Positions 48,570-57,565 of a stretch of DNA of 64,000 bases are shown here, in pieces (positions within the stretch are counted from its first letter, which is position 1; each line of letters begins with the position of its first letter). The stretch lies in contig NZ_BDAU01000006.1 in NCBI RefSeq assembly GCF_001612615.1, forward strand, positions 62,001 through 126,000, in the 5' to 3' direction. The stretch is from Nocardia amikacinitolerans NBRC 108937 (GTDB lineage Bacteria; Actinomycetota; Actinomycetes; Mycobacteriales; Mycobacteriaceae). The translations under genes and the position numbers were made by a program. The notes below the pieces were generated by a model. It had not been told where the DNA came from. It did not search any database and saw only the letters and a program-made list of their open reading frames with translations.

Positions 48570-49732
48570 GGCTGGATTCGGAGGCGTTCGCCGCCGATCC
48601 GCACGGTGCGTATTCCGCGCTCCGGAAGGAATACGGCCCGCTGGCTCCCGTCGAGCTGGCCGACGGGGTCGCCGCGACGTTGGTGCTCGGCTACCGTGAG
48701 GCGCTGCAGATTCTCGGCGACCCGGCGCGTTTCCCGACCGATCCCACGGATCTGTCGGCGAAGGCGGGATGGCCCGCACTGCCGCTGTCGCAGTGGCGGC
48801 CGAGCTCCGCGAGGGGCGAGGACCACACCCGCTACCGGCGGGCCTACATCGACTGTCTGGCTCGGGTCGACCTGCACGCGCTGCGCACCGACGTCATCGC
48901 CAACGCGGTACCGCTGATCAACTCGTTCTGCGGTGAAGGTGTCGCCGATCTGCTCAACGAGTACGCGGTACCGCTGACCGTGCGGGTGATGAACGCCCTG
49001 GTGGGTTTCCCGCCCGAGGCGGACGACGCCGCGTTCGCCGCGTTGACGCACCTGCGCGACGCCGCCGACGCGGCAGCGGCGGAGGCGGCTGCCGAGCAGT
49101 TGGCCGCGATCGTCCGCACGGCGCTGGCGGACAAACGTTCGCGGCCGGGCTCGGATGTGATGTCGGCATTGCTGACGCATCCGAGCCGGTTCAGCGACGC
49201 GGAGATCACCCGGACCGTCGGCATGATGTACGAGGGCGGCGCCGAGCCCACCTGGAACTTGATCGCCAACACGCTGCTCGAGATGACCAACGACGTCTCG
49301 TTCCGCGACGTCCTTCTCGGCGGATCCCTATCGACGAGAGACGCGATCGACGACGTGCTGTTCGGTGACCCGCCGATGCCCAACGGCTGCGTCGGCTACC
49401 CGCGTCAGCCGCAGATCATCGGCGCCACGATGCTCCCGCCGAATCAGCCGGTGATCACCAGCATGGCGGCATCCAACAACGACCCGACGATCAGCGGCGG
49501 CGATCGCACCGGCAACCGTTCGCATCTGGCGTGGGGAGCGGGACCGCATACGTGCCCGGACAAGGCTCAGGCGGTGGCCATGGTGATCGCCACCGAGGCG
49601 GTCGAACAGCTACTCGATGTCCTGCCGGAGATCGAGCTCGCCGAGCAGCCGCAATGGCGGCGCGGCGCTTTCCACCGCGCGTTGACAGCTCTACCGGTGA
49701 CCTTTCCCAAAACCCCACCCCTGAATCTCTAA
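48566..49732 (+). CDS. Cytochrome P450, conservon (CvnE)-like, first copy
   Basis: The 388-residue protein has the haem-ligand motif HLAWGAGPHTCPDKAQ with the Cys thiolate. The opening FAADPHGAYSALRKEYGPLAPV and the ending FHRALTALPVTFP are typical of P450s encoded in actinobacterial conservons. The I-helix reads YEGGAEPTWNL. The K-helix site that is normally ExxR reads DVLFGDPP, so the Arg is absent. No CvnA-D genes are nearby. Probable partner in lipid or secondary metabolism with the next two genes; catalytic competence is uncertain. Confidence 0.8.
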   Translation: MRLDSEAFAADPHGAYSALRKEYGPLAPVELADGVAATLVLGYREALQILGDPARFPTDPTDLSAKAGWPALPLSQWRPSSARGEDHTRYRRAYIDCLARVDLHALRTDVIANAVPLINSFCGEGVADLLNEYAVPLTVRVMNALVGFPPEADDAAFAALTHLRDAADAAAAEAAAEQLAAIVRTALADKRSRPGSDVMSALLTHPSRFSDAEITRTVGMMYEGGAEPTWNLIANTLLEMTNDVSFRDVLLGGSLSTRDAIDDVLFGDPPMPNGCVGYPRQPQIIGATMLPPNQPVITSMAASNNDPTISGGDRTGNRSHLAWGAGPHTCPDKAQAVAMVIATEAVEQLLDVLPEIELAEQPQWRRGAFHRALTALPVTFPKTPPLNL

Positions 49733-49743
49733 GGAGAAGCCGC

Positions 49744-51003
49744 GTGCAGCCGCAGCAGGCGCCACTTCGTGAGGGCGCCGAACCACGCCCCATCGAGTTG
49801 ATCGGGCCACGAATCTCGCTCTACAGCCCCGAGTTCGCTCACGATCCGCACCGAGCCTACGAAGACATGCGTCGCCGTTACGGACCGCTGGTGCCGGTCG
49901 AGATCGACCCGGGCATTCCGGCGACCCTGGTCATCGGCTACTCGACCGCGGTGAAGATCCTCGGCGACGAAACGCGTTTCCCGGCCGACCCGCGGGCCTG
50001 GCAGAAGACCATCGATCCGGATTCGCCGATCCTGCCGATGGTGGAATGGCGGCCCAATGCGCTGCGCAATGTCGGTGCGACTCGTATTCGCTACCGGACG
50101 GCGACCAACGATGCTCTGGCCGGTGTGGATCTGCATTCGCTGCACGCGGTCGTCGAGCGGATCGCGGTTCCGCTGATCAACTCGTTCTGCCGGGCGGGCG
50201 AGGCCGATCTCATCAGCCAATACGCGCAACCGCTGGTGTTCAGCGTGCTCAACCACATCCTCGGGTGTCCGCCGGAGATCGGCGAGCGGGTGGCCGCGGC
50301 GTCGGCGGCCATGTTCGAGGGCGTGGACACGGCCACGGTCAACGCGATGCTCGACGACGCGCTGCTCGAGCTCGTCGAGCTCAAACGGGCCCATCCCGCC
50401 GAGGACGTCGCGACCCGACTCGTCCAGCATCCGGCCGACCTGGACGACAAGGAGCTGATCAACGCGCTGGTCACCTGCTACGCGGCGGGCATCGAACCGC
50501 AGCAGAACCTGATCGCCAACACGTTGCGGTTGATGCTCACCGACAGCCGTTGGGAGGCGGACAATCTCGGTTCGGCGCCGCTGACCCGTGCGGCGCTGGA
50601 GGAGATCCTGGCCACCGACCCGCCGCTGGCCAACTACTGCATCACCTACCCGCCCAACCCCGTCATGATCGCGGGGGCGTCACTGCCCGCGAACGAACCG
50701 GTGATCATCAGCATGGCGGCGTGCAGCAACGACCCGGCGATGAACAACGGCCAATACTTCGGCCACGGAGCGGCGTGGAGTTTGGGCTGGGGCGGTCCGA
50801 GCCCGCACCAATGTCCGCGACAGGCGCAGGCATCCGCGTTCCAGATCGCCCAGGACGCCATCGACCAGCTCCTGGACGCACTTCCGGAATTGGGGCTGGC
50901 GGTCCCGGCGCAGGACCTGGTGTGGCGTCCAGGTCCGTTCCATCGAGCGCTGGCAGCCCTGCCGGTCGCCTTCCCCAAGATGCCGCCACTGAATGTCGGG
51001 TGA
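49744..51003 (+). CDS. Cytochrome P450, conservon (CvnE)-like, second copy
   Basis: The 419-residue paralogue of the preceding P450 has YSPEFAHDPHRAYEDMRRRY at the start, haem-binding GWGGPSPHQCPRQAQ and the ending FHRALAALPVAFPK. The I-helix (CYAAGIEPQQN) lacks the usual threonines and the K-helix reads EEILATDPP, with Glu kept but Arg replaced by Ala. Both copies thus deviate at positions considered near-universal. taaggagaa gives a strong ribosome site 11 bases after the first copy, so they are co-translated from one mRNA. Confidence 0.8.
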   Translation: MQPQQAPLREGAEPRPIELIGPRISLYSPEFAHDPHRAYEDMRRRYGPLVPVEIDPGIPATLVIGYSTAVKILGDETRFPADPRAWQKTIDPDSPILPMVEWRPNALRNVGATRIRYRTATNDALAGVDLHSLHAVVERIAVPLINSFCRAGEADLISQYAQPLVFSVLNHILGCPPEIGERVAAASAAMFEGVDTATVNAMLDDALLELVELKRAHPAEDVATRLVQHPADLDDKELINALVTCYAAGIEPQQNLIANTLRLMLTDSRWEADNLGSAPLTRAALEEILATDPPLANYCITYPPNPVMIAGASLPANEPVIISMAACSNDPAMNNGQYFGHGAAWSLGWGGPSPHQCPRQAQASAFQIAQDAIDQLLDALPELGLAVPAQDLVWRPGPFHRALAALPVAFPKMPPLNVG

Positions 51004-51158
51004 GGCATATGAACTGAGGTTGACCAGATGAGATCGAGCCGAGCGCCGTGCGGCGCTCGGCTCGGCAGGCGTTCCATTTTCGTTCCGCCCGCGACCGCGC
51101 CTCCGCGCTCGACGCAGTGGACAATCGCGCGGTCGTCGGCAGTCCCAAGGGTGAGGCA

Positions 51159-52997
51159 ATGACCAGAGCTGAACTTCCCGTCGACCTATCCTCCGAATCC
51201 CTTCTGGAGCTCGATGATTCGGGCTCGACCGTCCGAGCGTTGGGGGAGGTGATCTTCGGCGCGCACACCGACCTGCACCTTCGAGTCCGTGACATCGTCG
51301 CCGGCCTCGGGGATCTCCCGCGGTCCGGCCTGACCTTCGCCCAGCAGACCAAGGCCGCGCCCGATCTGCTGCGCGCGGTCATCGCGGCCCTTGGCCGCCC
51401 CGCCAGCGATATCGCGACCGACACGCAGCTGCGCGGCGCGCTGTGCGACTGGGCTCAGGTCGCCGCACCACGGCTGCTGCTGGTGCTGACCGGCCACTTC
51501 GACCTCGCGATCGGCGCGATCCTCGCCCACGGAAACGGCTCGCCCTACCAGCAGGAATGTCTGGCGGACCTGGATTCCGGCGCCGCGATGGGAGTGCTCG
51601 CGCTGACCGAACTGGGCGGCACGAACGGGGCCGACCAACAGACCATCGCCGAGTGGGACACCGTCTCCAAGGGGTTCTGGCTGACCACGCCGTCACCGGA
51701 AGCCGCGAAGTTCATGCCGAACGTCGGTGACGACGGGGTGCCGAAGACCGTCGTGGTCACCGCCCGGCTGATGATCGAGGGCCGCGACGAGGGTGTGCTG
51801 CCGTTTCTGTTGCGGATGCGCACCTCCGACGGGCTCGCGGCCGGCGTGGAGGTGGTCACCCTGCCGGACAAAGCGTCCGCGCCGATGGATCACGCGATGC
51901 TGCGATTCGATCGGGTGTGGCTCCCGCGCGAAGCGCTGTTGGGGGGTGAGTGGGCGCGGTTCGACGAGGACGGTCGGTTTCACTGCGTGCTCCCGCCGCG
52001 CCGCCGTTTCCATCGCGCGATCGCCGTCCTGGACAACGGACGCCTCGACTTGGCGACCGCGGCCATCGCCAGTGCCCGCGCTGGCCTGTCCGGACTGGTG
52101 AACTACAGCCGCCAGCGACGTCCGGGATCCGGCACGAGGATGTCCGACCGCGACGCGGTGCGGCGGGACCTGGTGTCGGCCTTGGTGTCGGTGTACGCGA
52201 CGAGCGCACTGGGACAACAGATCCGGGACATGCGCGCGACCGCTGACGAACCCGACCAGAGGCTGTGGTCGGCGCTGGCCAAACCGTTGCTGACCCACGC
52301 CGCCGACAACGCGCTGAGGATCTGCCGCCAGCGCGCCGCGGCGCAGGGCGCCTTGCGCGTCAACCACCTGGTGGATTGGCTCGGCAATCTGGAAGCGATC
52401 ATCACCGCCGAGGGGGAGAACCAGATCCTGCTGGTCATGGCCGGGCTATCCCCGGGCTTGACCGAACTTCGACTACCGAACACGCCCGCACAGCTTCCGT
52501 GGTACCTCGATCTGCTCGTCGATCGTGAACACGCGCTGGCCGCCGCGGTGGAAGACGGCCGCTACCGATCCGCAGGTGTCGTCCTCGGTCGGGACTCGGC
52601 GGCGATCGAGCTGGCCGCCACCACCGGAGATCGGCTCGCGACGACCGCACTCGTCATCGCCGCCGCTCGAACGGTCGACCCGGCCGCTCGCCGACTGATC
52701 GAGTCGACCGCCGCGGCGTACGCGCTCGGACGCGTCGACGCCCACGGTGCGTGGTACGCCGCCCGCGGCTCGATGTCGTCGGAGCTCGCCGCGCGCGTCG
52801 AAACCCAGTTGCAGCGGCACTACGCCGAGCTGGCGGGCCATCTGCCGGGCATGGTGGAAGCCTTCGCCATTCCGGCACTGCCCGGCCCGATCTTCGCCAC
52901 CGACAACATCGGCGGGTCGAGGAAGATCGGCGACAGACCGGCCGCCTACGTCGAACGATGGATGGAGTACGCCGGTTGGACCGGTCGCTGGTCCTAG
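51159..52997 (+). CDS. Acyl-CoA oxidase-like flavoprotein
   Basis: The 612-residue protein follows the acyl-CoA oxidase layout. A helical N-terminal domain is followed by the flavin/substrate loop GVLALTELGGTNGADQQTIA and KGFWLTTPSPEAAKFMPN (~residues 146-190). A beta domain with VWLPREALLGG and a long helical C-terminal half complete it. It probably oxidises a carrier- or CoA-bound acyl chain with FAD. It follows the two P450s on the same strand after 155 bases, so joint action on one lipid-like substrate is inferred. ATG 51159 is chosen; upstream frame is non-conserved. Confidence 0.78.
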   Translation: MTRAELPVDLSSESLLELDDSGSTVRALGEVIFGAHTDLHLRVRDIVAGLGDLPRSGLTFAQQTKAAPDLLRAVIAALGRPASDIATDTQLRGALCDWAQVAAPRLLLVLTGHFDLAIGAILAHGNGSPYQQECLADLDSGAAMGVLALTELGGTNGADQQTIAEWDTVSKGFWLTTPSPEAAKFMPNVGDDGVPKTVVVTARLMIEGRDEGVLPFLLRMRTSDGLAAGVEVVTLPDKASAPMDHAMLRFDRVWLPREALLGGEWARFDEDGRFHCVLPPRRRFHRAIAVLDNGRLDLATAAIASARAGLSGLVNYSRQRRPGSGTRMSDRDAVRRDLVSALVSVYATSALGQQIRDMRATADEPDQRLWSALAKPLLTHAADNALRICRQRAAAQGALRVNHLVDWLGNLEAIITAEGENQILLVMAGLSPGLTELRLPNTPAQLPWYLDLLVDREHALAAAVEDGRYRSAGVVLGRDSAAIELAATTGDRLATTALVIAAARTVDPAARRLIESTAAAYALGRVDAHGAWYAARGSMSSELAARVETQLQRHYAELAGHLPGMVEAFAIPALPGPIFATDNIGGSRKIGDRPAAYVERWMEYAGWTGRWS

Positions 52998-53085
52998 CCG
53001 CAGGAGATCGAACCGCGGTCGCCACCGGTGGTCGCGACCGCGGTGTAGATCCCGGCGTGTCCGTTCGAGCGCGAATCGCGGTCCG

Positions 53086-53616
53086 CTACTCCGGGATACG
53101 CTCGGCGTACTCCGCCTCGAGCCGAGCGAGCTTGGGCCAGAACGGTTCCGGCGTGCTGCCCGCCAGCCGGGTGACCAGCAGATCGAGGTGGCTGTGCCAG
53201 CCGCCGGAGACGCTGAGCAGGGCGCCGCGATCGGGCAGCTTGCGGTGGGTGAGTTCCAGGCGAACCTGTTCGCCGACCTGCTCCAGCGTGAACGTCACCT
53301 CGGACCCGTCGCCCCAGGTGAACGACAGCAGTCGCGGCGGCTCCCAGGCAAGGACCTCGCCGCGCATCCGGTGCTCGCCCGCGTACTGCGGCGGCGCCGG
53401 ATCGTCGGCGCCGGTGAGTTCGGAATTGCGCCAGATCAGTTCGACCTCGCCGCCCGCCGCCCGCGCCATCTCGCCGTCCGCCAGCCAGGTGCGCCGCAGT
53501 TCGGCGTCGGTCAGGTACCGCCACACCCGCTCGATGGGGCCTGGCAGCAGTCGTTCCATGCGCACCGCGCCGGGTTCGGTCACCGTGCCGTAGCCGGAAA
53601 TCTGTTGTGCCGTCAT
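53086..53616 (-). CDS. SRPBCC/AHSA1-domain protein
   Basis: The 176-residue protein has the AHSA1 pattern MERLLPGPIERVWRYLTDAEL, LSFTWGDGSEVTFTLEQ and the C-terminal SGGWHSHLDLLVTRL. This class is routinely paired with an ArsR regulator in Actinobacteria; here the ATG overlaps the ArsR stop by four bases, so the pair is co-translated. Ligand and biochemical role are unknown. Confidence 0.88.
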   Translation of the reverse strand: MTAQQISGYGTVTEPGAVRMERLLPGPIERVWRYLTDAELRRTWLADGEMARAAGGEVELIWRNSELTGADDPAPPQYAGEHRMRGEVLAWEPPRLLSFTWGDGSEVTFTLEQVGEQVRLELTHRKLPDRGALLSVSGGWHSHLDLLVTRLAGSTPEPFWPKLARLEAEYAERIPE

Positions 53617-53948
53617 GTTTCATCCTCGGTTCGGAGTAGTTCTTCGAGCCTGTCGAGTCGCTCGGTCCAGAAGCGCTCGTAGAAGCGCATCCACTCGGCG
53701 CCGTCCCGGATCGGCCGCGCGTCGAGGCGGCAGACATGAACCCGGCCGCGCACCGTCCGCCGCACCAACCCCGCGCGCTCGAGCACCTGAATGTGCTTGG
53801 ACGCCCCGGCCAGTGTCATCGCGTACGGCTCGGCCAACTCGCCAACACTGTGCGCCCCGTCGGCCAGCCTGCGCAGCATGGCGCGGCGTGTGGGGTGCGA
53901 CAGCGCGTGGAACAGCGCGTCCAGCCGGTCGGATTCTTGTTCAACCAC
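53613..53948 (-). CDS. ArsR-family transcriptional regulator
   Basis: This winged-helix repressor of about 111 residues has LFHALSHPTRRAMLRRLADG, recognition helix TLAGASKHIQVLERAGLVRR and wing TVRGRVHVCRLDARPI. No metal-binding Cys pair is seen, as usual for the AHSA1-linked subgroup. GTG 53948 (VVEQESDRL) is proposed; a TTG at 53978 would add ten residues. Two TCAACCA-N2-TGGTTGA operators flank and overlap the start, implying autorepression of the ArsR-SRPBCC operon. Confidence 0.88.
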   Translation of the reverse strand: MVEQESDRLDALFHALSHPTRRAMLRRLADGAHSVGELAEPYAMTLAGASKHIQVLERAGLVRRTVRGRVHVCRLDARPIRDGAEWMRFYERFWTERLDRLEELLRTEDET

Positions 53949-53956
53949 ATGGTTGA
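53941..53956. promoter_or_regulatory. ArsR operator, gene-proximal copy
   Basis: TCAACCACATGGTTGA, a perfect seven-base inverted repeat with a two-base centre, overlaps the proposed start of the ArsR gene. Confidence 0.75.
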
Positions 53957-53981
53957 GTATGCGCTCGACGCGCTGCAATCG

Positions 53982-53997
53982 TCAACCATTTGGTTGA
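53982..53997. promoter_or_regulatory. ArsR operator, upstream copy
   Basis: TCAACCATTTGGTTGA repeats the same dyad 41 bases upstream (centre to centre), about four helical turns, compatible with cooperative binding or looping. Confidence 0.75.
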
Positions 53998-54260
53998 ATT
54001 AGTTCGTCCACGCCGCGCGGGGAGCACGCCGACCAATGAGCCCAGGACGATGTCCTTGTCGGTAACTCCTGAAGGCTGGCGCCGCAGCGGATGCCGGGTT
54101 CTAGCTTGTGTCGCAACACGGTTGATCATGAAGGGCGTGTTGGCGAGGATGCGTGGGAGCGTGTCGAGCGGCACCGCGAAATCCGCCCCCTGGGCTGAGA
54201 TACGACTGCGCCCCGGTGCCATCGATTGTGTCGGTGACATCCGGGGCGCGGAAGGGTAGA

Positions 54261-54995
54261 TCAGCCGATGTCCGGGTGGCCGACCCACTCGACAATCGTC
54301 CAGCCCTTCTGCGGGCTGCCCTCGAGGACGACGCGGCCGCCGTTGCGCATCGGATCGCTGCTGAGTTTGCCCTTGTCGGCGTTGTCGGCGTTCATCATGG
54401 ACCAGAACATGATGGTGCCGCCGTGCGAGAAGATCACCGGGTTGGTGCATTTGCGGCTCTGCACATCGAGCAGTGCCTGATCGACGCGGCCGTCGAACTC
54501 GTTGCCGTCGATGGAGCCTGGAATCCGTGCGGTGAGGTCGCCGGAGAGCCACTTGATCGGCGCCTGCAGGTACCCGGACAGAGAATCGCGCTCCGGGGTG
54601 CCCTCGTACTGGCCTGCCTCGATCTCCCGGAAACCGGGCTGAATGGTGAGGCTCAGGTCCTGCTTGGCGACGGTCGGTGCCGCGGTCTGCTCGGTACGCA
54701 CCATGTTGGACGCGAAGGCGCAGTCGTAGTTCTTGTCGGCCAGCTGGATAGCGAGGTTGTCTGCCTGTGTCCGGCCACGTGCGGTCAGGTCGGGTCCGGG
54801 CACCTTGGTATCGATCAGGCCGGAGGCGTTACCGGCGGACTCGGCATGGCGCACCAGGGTGATGACCATTTTGCCGGAGCTGCTGCCGGAGCTTCCGAAG
54901 TCGATATCGGCGGACGCGACGCCGGTGATAGCGGTTGTGGCCGCGACCGCGGTCGCTGCCACCGCAATGGAAATTCGAAGAGATCGGATTCGCAT
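54261..54995 (-). CDS. Secreted histidine-phosphatase (phosphoglycerate-mutase-like)
   Basis: The 244-residue protein has a signal peptide (AVAATAVAATTAITGVASA) and a short Gly/Ser linker. The catalytic TLVRHAESAGNAS (phosphohistidine in RHA) and second His in IFSHGGTIMFWS follow. An acidic GFREIEAGQYEG lies between, as in histidine acid phosphatases of this clan. It is predicted to be an exported phosphatase of unknown substrate. Confidence 0.88.
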   Translation of the reverse strand: MRIRSLRISIAVAATAVAATTAITGVASADIDFGSSGSSSGKMVITLVRHAESAGNASGLIDTKVPGPDLTARGRTQADNLAIQLADKNYDCAFASNMVRTEQTAAPTVAKQDLSLTIQPGFREIEAGQYEGTPERDSLSGYLQAPIKWLSGDLTARIPGSIDGNEFDGRVDQALLDVQSRKCTNPVIFSHGGTIMFWSMMNADNADKGKLSSDPMRNGGRVVLEGSPQKGWTIVEWVGHPDIG

Positions 54996-55309
54996 AGGGG
55001 GGAATGCCTTTCATCGTGGCGAATGCCACTTCAGGTATGCCGATGAACCGGAACTTGGGGGTGTCGCGTCTCACAGAAGCAGCTATTCGCGCGGATCGAC
55101 TACGAGGCATCTCATTCATCGGGATCCTTCGCGTACCGTACTGCGCGCAGGCGCTACCACCGGTAGCGGGCGAGGGATGAGCACGCGAAGATCCTTGTTC
55201 GGGTTGAGAACCGGAGCGATTCGGTCCACCTGGATGGCATCCCCAAGCTCGCCTGCGGATAGGCGGTTCAGGCATAGGGCCTCGTCGCGTTCGACTCGTT
55301 GAGTGGCAC
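54996..55309. other. Intergenic region without a recognised gene
   Basis: Open frames are short. A minus-strand stretch reading LCLNRLSAGELGDAIQVDRI then APVLNPNKDLRVL looks protein-like but matches no family known to me and joins no good start. It may be another decayed gene next to the FAD-monooxygenase fragment. Confidence 0.4.
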
Positions 55310-55780
55310 CTACGGCTTGGCCGACGAGGTGGTCGGTGGTCCGGCCGGGACTCCGGTGTCCGGCAGTCCCGCGTAGTCGGGTAGTTCGATCCCGTTGATC
55401 GCGCGCTCGACCAACTCGGCGAACCACTCTGCGGTGAAATCGGGGCCCGGCTCGGCATCGGAGCCGGGGACCTCGCGGCTGCGCGCGTTCAATTGGGCGA
55501 TCTCCTGGTTGGCCTCGACGAACGAGCGCATCCGTGCCTCGTAGCGGGCGAAACCGGTCTCTGGATTCCATTCGGCAGCGGCCAGCTCGCCGGCAAGCAC
55601 GTAGGCGCCGACCAGGGCCAGCCCGGTGCCCTGGCCCGACATCGGGGAGGAGCTGAACGCCGCGTCGCCGAGCAACCCCACCCGCCCCGCCGAACCATCG
55701 TCCGGATCGATTGCTTCTGCTCCGACCCACCACTGCCGGTGCATCCAGAGGTATCGACGACGGATCCGCCAATAATTCAT
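55310..55780 (-). pseudogene. C-terminal fragment of a FAD-dependent monooxygenase
   Basis: The frame contains RVGLLGDAAFSSSPMSGQGT and GLALVGAYVLAGELA, the GD motif and following helix of PHBH-type flavin hydroxylases. It then has a normal-looking C-terminal tail. The N-terminal FAD-binding GxGxxG and DG motifs, about 270 residues, are absent upstream. The remaining 156 codons therefore look like a 5'-truncated gene. Confidence 0.75.
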
Positions 55781-55980
55781 CGGTGCACCCCAGACCGTGT
55801 CGATGAGTTGGCGTTCATGCGTCGGTATTTCGTCTGCTGGACTCTAGCCGCAGCTCGTTCTGGGCAGCGCCGGCCCTCCGGGCCCGGTGCTCGCGGAACG
55901 GCTTCCGGCCGCAGCGCACCGAAAGGTGTGCGCCTCGACTGGTCTTGCCAAGTTCTCTTGGTGGGGATAGGACTATCGGC

Positions 55981-56316
55981 GTGGTCGATCAACAGAACTT
56001 CGCCCGTTCCGTCATGGCGGTGTCCTCCGCGGTAGTCGCCGTGTGCGCGGTGGCGGTGACCGTGAAGGTGATGAGCACCGATCTGGGCCCGGTCGAACAG
56101 CCGCGGGTGCTGGACCAGGCGGCGTTGGAGCAGCAGGTGGCGAACATGCTGCAGGGCGTGGGAGACGAGCCGGCGGGCCGGGTGAGCTGCCCCGGGTCCG
56201 TCGTGGTCGAGGTGGGCAACCAGTTCGAATGCGAGGTCCGGAGATACCTCCACTTCGAGGATGTGATTGTCAAGATTGTCAGCGACCAGGGCGAGATCAC
56301 GGTGGACCGTTCGTAG
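55981..56316 (+). CDS. DUF4333 membrane-anchored protein
   Basis: The 111-residue protein has an N-terminal membrane segment (SVMAVSSAVVAVCAVAVTV) and an extracytoplasmic DUF4333 domain. The latter shows the defining CPGSVVVEVGNQFECEV pattern with two Cys. Function is unknown; members are small envelope proteins in Mycobacteriales. The GTG at 55981 is preferred over the upstream start at 55945 because it directly precedes the membrane segment. Confidence 0.78.
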   Translation: MVDQQNFARSVMAVSSAVVAVCAVAVTVKVMSTDLGPVEQPRVLDQAALEQQVANMLQGVGDEPAGRVSCPGSVVVEVGNQFECEVRRYLHFEDVIVKIVSDQGEITVDRS

Positions 56317-56357
56317 ATCCTGGACCCAGGGTTCGGCGGTGCGCCGGCTCGCTCGCC

Positions 56358-57101
56358 CTACGAGTCGGCTCGCGGCGGCCGTTGGTCATCGGGGTTGTCC
56401 GGGTCGGGGTCGCCGAACCACCGCGACGGCGCGTGCTGCCCGTATGCGTCGTGCCAGTCCCACCATTCGTAGGGCGGGGTCTGCGGGTAGCCCTCCGGTG
56501 AGTCCTCCCACTGCTCTTGGCGGCCCAGCGCGGTCATATCGAGGTAGCTCCACGTGGTACCCAGCGCCTCGTCGCCGCGGTCGTGGATGAAATAGGTGCG
56601 GAATACATGGTCGTCGCCGTCGCGGATGAATGCGTTGGTGCCGTGCCATTCGTCCACGCCGAAGTCGGCGTCGAAGTCGTCGGTAATCGTGTACCACGGC
56701 ATATCCCACCCCATCCGCGCCTTCAACCTCTCGATGTCCGCCTGCGGCGCGCGGGAGGCGTACACGAGTGTGGTGTCGCGGGCGTTCAGGTGGGCGAGGT
56801 TGGGGACATGATCGGCCATCATGGAGCAGCCGCGGCAGGCGTGGTCGGGCCAGCCGTCCACGCCCGGCTCGAAGAAGGCGCGGTAGACGATCAGCTGACG
56901 CCGACCCCGGAACAGGTCGAGCAAGCTGGCCTTGCCCTCGGGTCCCTCGAACACGTAATCCTTGTCCACGGCCTGCCACGGCATACGCCGTCGCAAGGCG
57001 GCCAGCGCGTCGCGTGCGCGGGTCAGCTCCTTCTCCTTCACGAGCAGCTGCTGCCACGCTGTCTCCCATTCCTGTGGCGTGACGATCGGCGGTGTGTTCA
57101 T
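56358..57101 (-). CDS. DUF899 thioredoxin-fold family protein
   Basis: The 247-residue DUF899 protein has VTPQEWETAWQQLLVKEKEL, RRRMPWQAVDKDYVFEGPEG and DLFRGRRQLIVYRAFFEP. CRGCSMMADHVPNLAHLNAR (CxxC) and TWSYLDMTALGRQE follow. The fold is thioredoxin-like with a Cys pair, suggesting redox activity, but no substrate is known. The ATG at 57101 starts MNTPPIVTPQEW. Confidence 0.88.
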   Translation of the reverse strand: MNTPPIVTPQEWETAWQQLLVKEKELTRARDALAALRRRMPWQAVDKDYVFEGPEGKASLLDLFRGRRQLIVYRAFFEPGVDGWPDHACRGCSMMADHVPNLAHLNARDTTLVYASRAPQADIERLKARMGWDMPWYTITDDFDADFGVDEWHGTNAFIRDGDDHVFRTYFIHDRGDEALGTTWSYLDMTALGRQEQWEDSPEGYPQTPPYEWWDWHDAYGQHAPSRWFGDPDPDNPDDQRPPRADS

Positions 57102-57565
57102 GGCGATGACCTTCCTTTCGGTTTCGGTCGTTCAGGCTTGATCGGGTGCGGTGCGGACCAATCGGTCTCGTTGCCAACGCGTTGTTCGGCGATCGGGGCG
57201 AGCCATTTCGGCCGCCGGACGAGTCTCTACCGGTAGAGGTGCCCATCTCCGCAACATCGAGACCCAGCAGTACGACCGTGCCGGTACAGGAGGATTTCAT
57301 CGAGCAGGCGGCGCCGTTCCGTGCCGAACCGATCGCGCACTGTTATCGCATGCTTGGTTCGAAGGAGTGCTCCGGCGAATGACGGGCCGCGCGATCGGCG
57401 GGCCGACGCGTGGCAAGTGGCGGAATTAGGGCTGCCCACTCGGACCCCGGTCGCGCTGGCCTCGGCACTGCCGCTCGCCGGGCTCGGGCGGGATTCCGCG
57501 CCCTGGAGTAGGTACGCGCCTGCTGGCGTTTATCGGTCGCCGTCGACGAATGGGGGTGCGGCCGG
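57102..57565. other. 464-base spacer
   Basis: Besides the sigma-factor stub (57278-57382), nothing is supported. Short open frames on both strands lack homology or ribosome sites. Confidence 0.55.
57278..57382 (+). pseudogene. N-terminal stub of an ECF sigma factor
   Basis: GTG at 57278 opens MPVQEDFIEQAAPFRAEPIA then HCYRMLGS, which is the sigma2 start of SigJ/SigG-type ECF factors (F..ATEPFR.ELLAHCYRMLGS..DAEDLVQ). Right after the Ser the sequence departs (KECSGE, stop), so the rest of the protein is lost. Confidence 0.65.

Noticed and set aside
53998..54260. Minus-strand protein-like stretch between the ArsR operators and the histidine phosphatase
   Set aside because: FAVPLDTLPRILANTPFMIN looks coding but has no recognisable family, start or extent; too weak for a feature.
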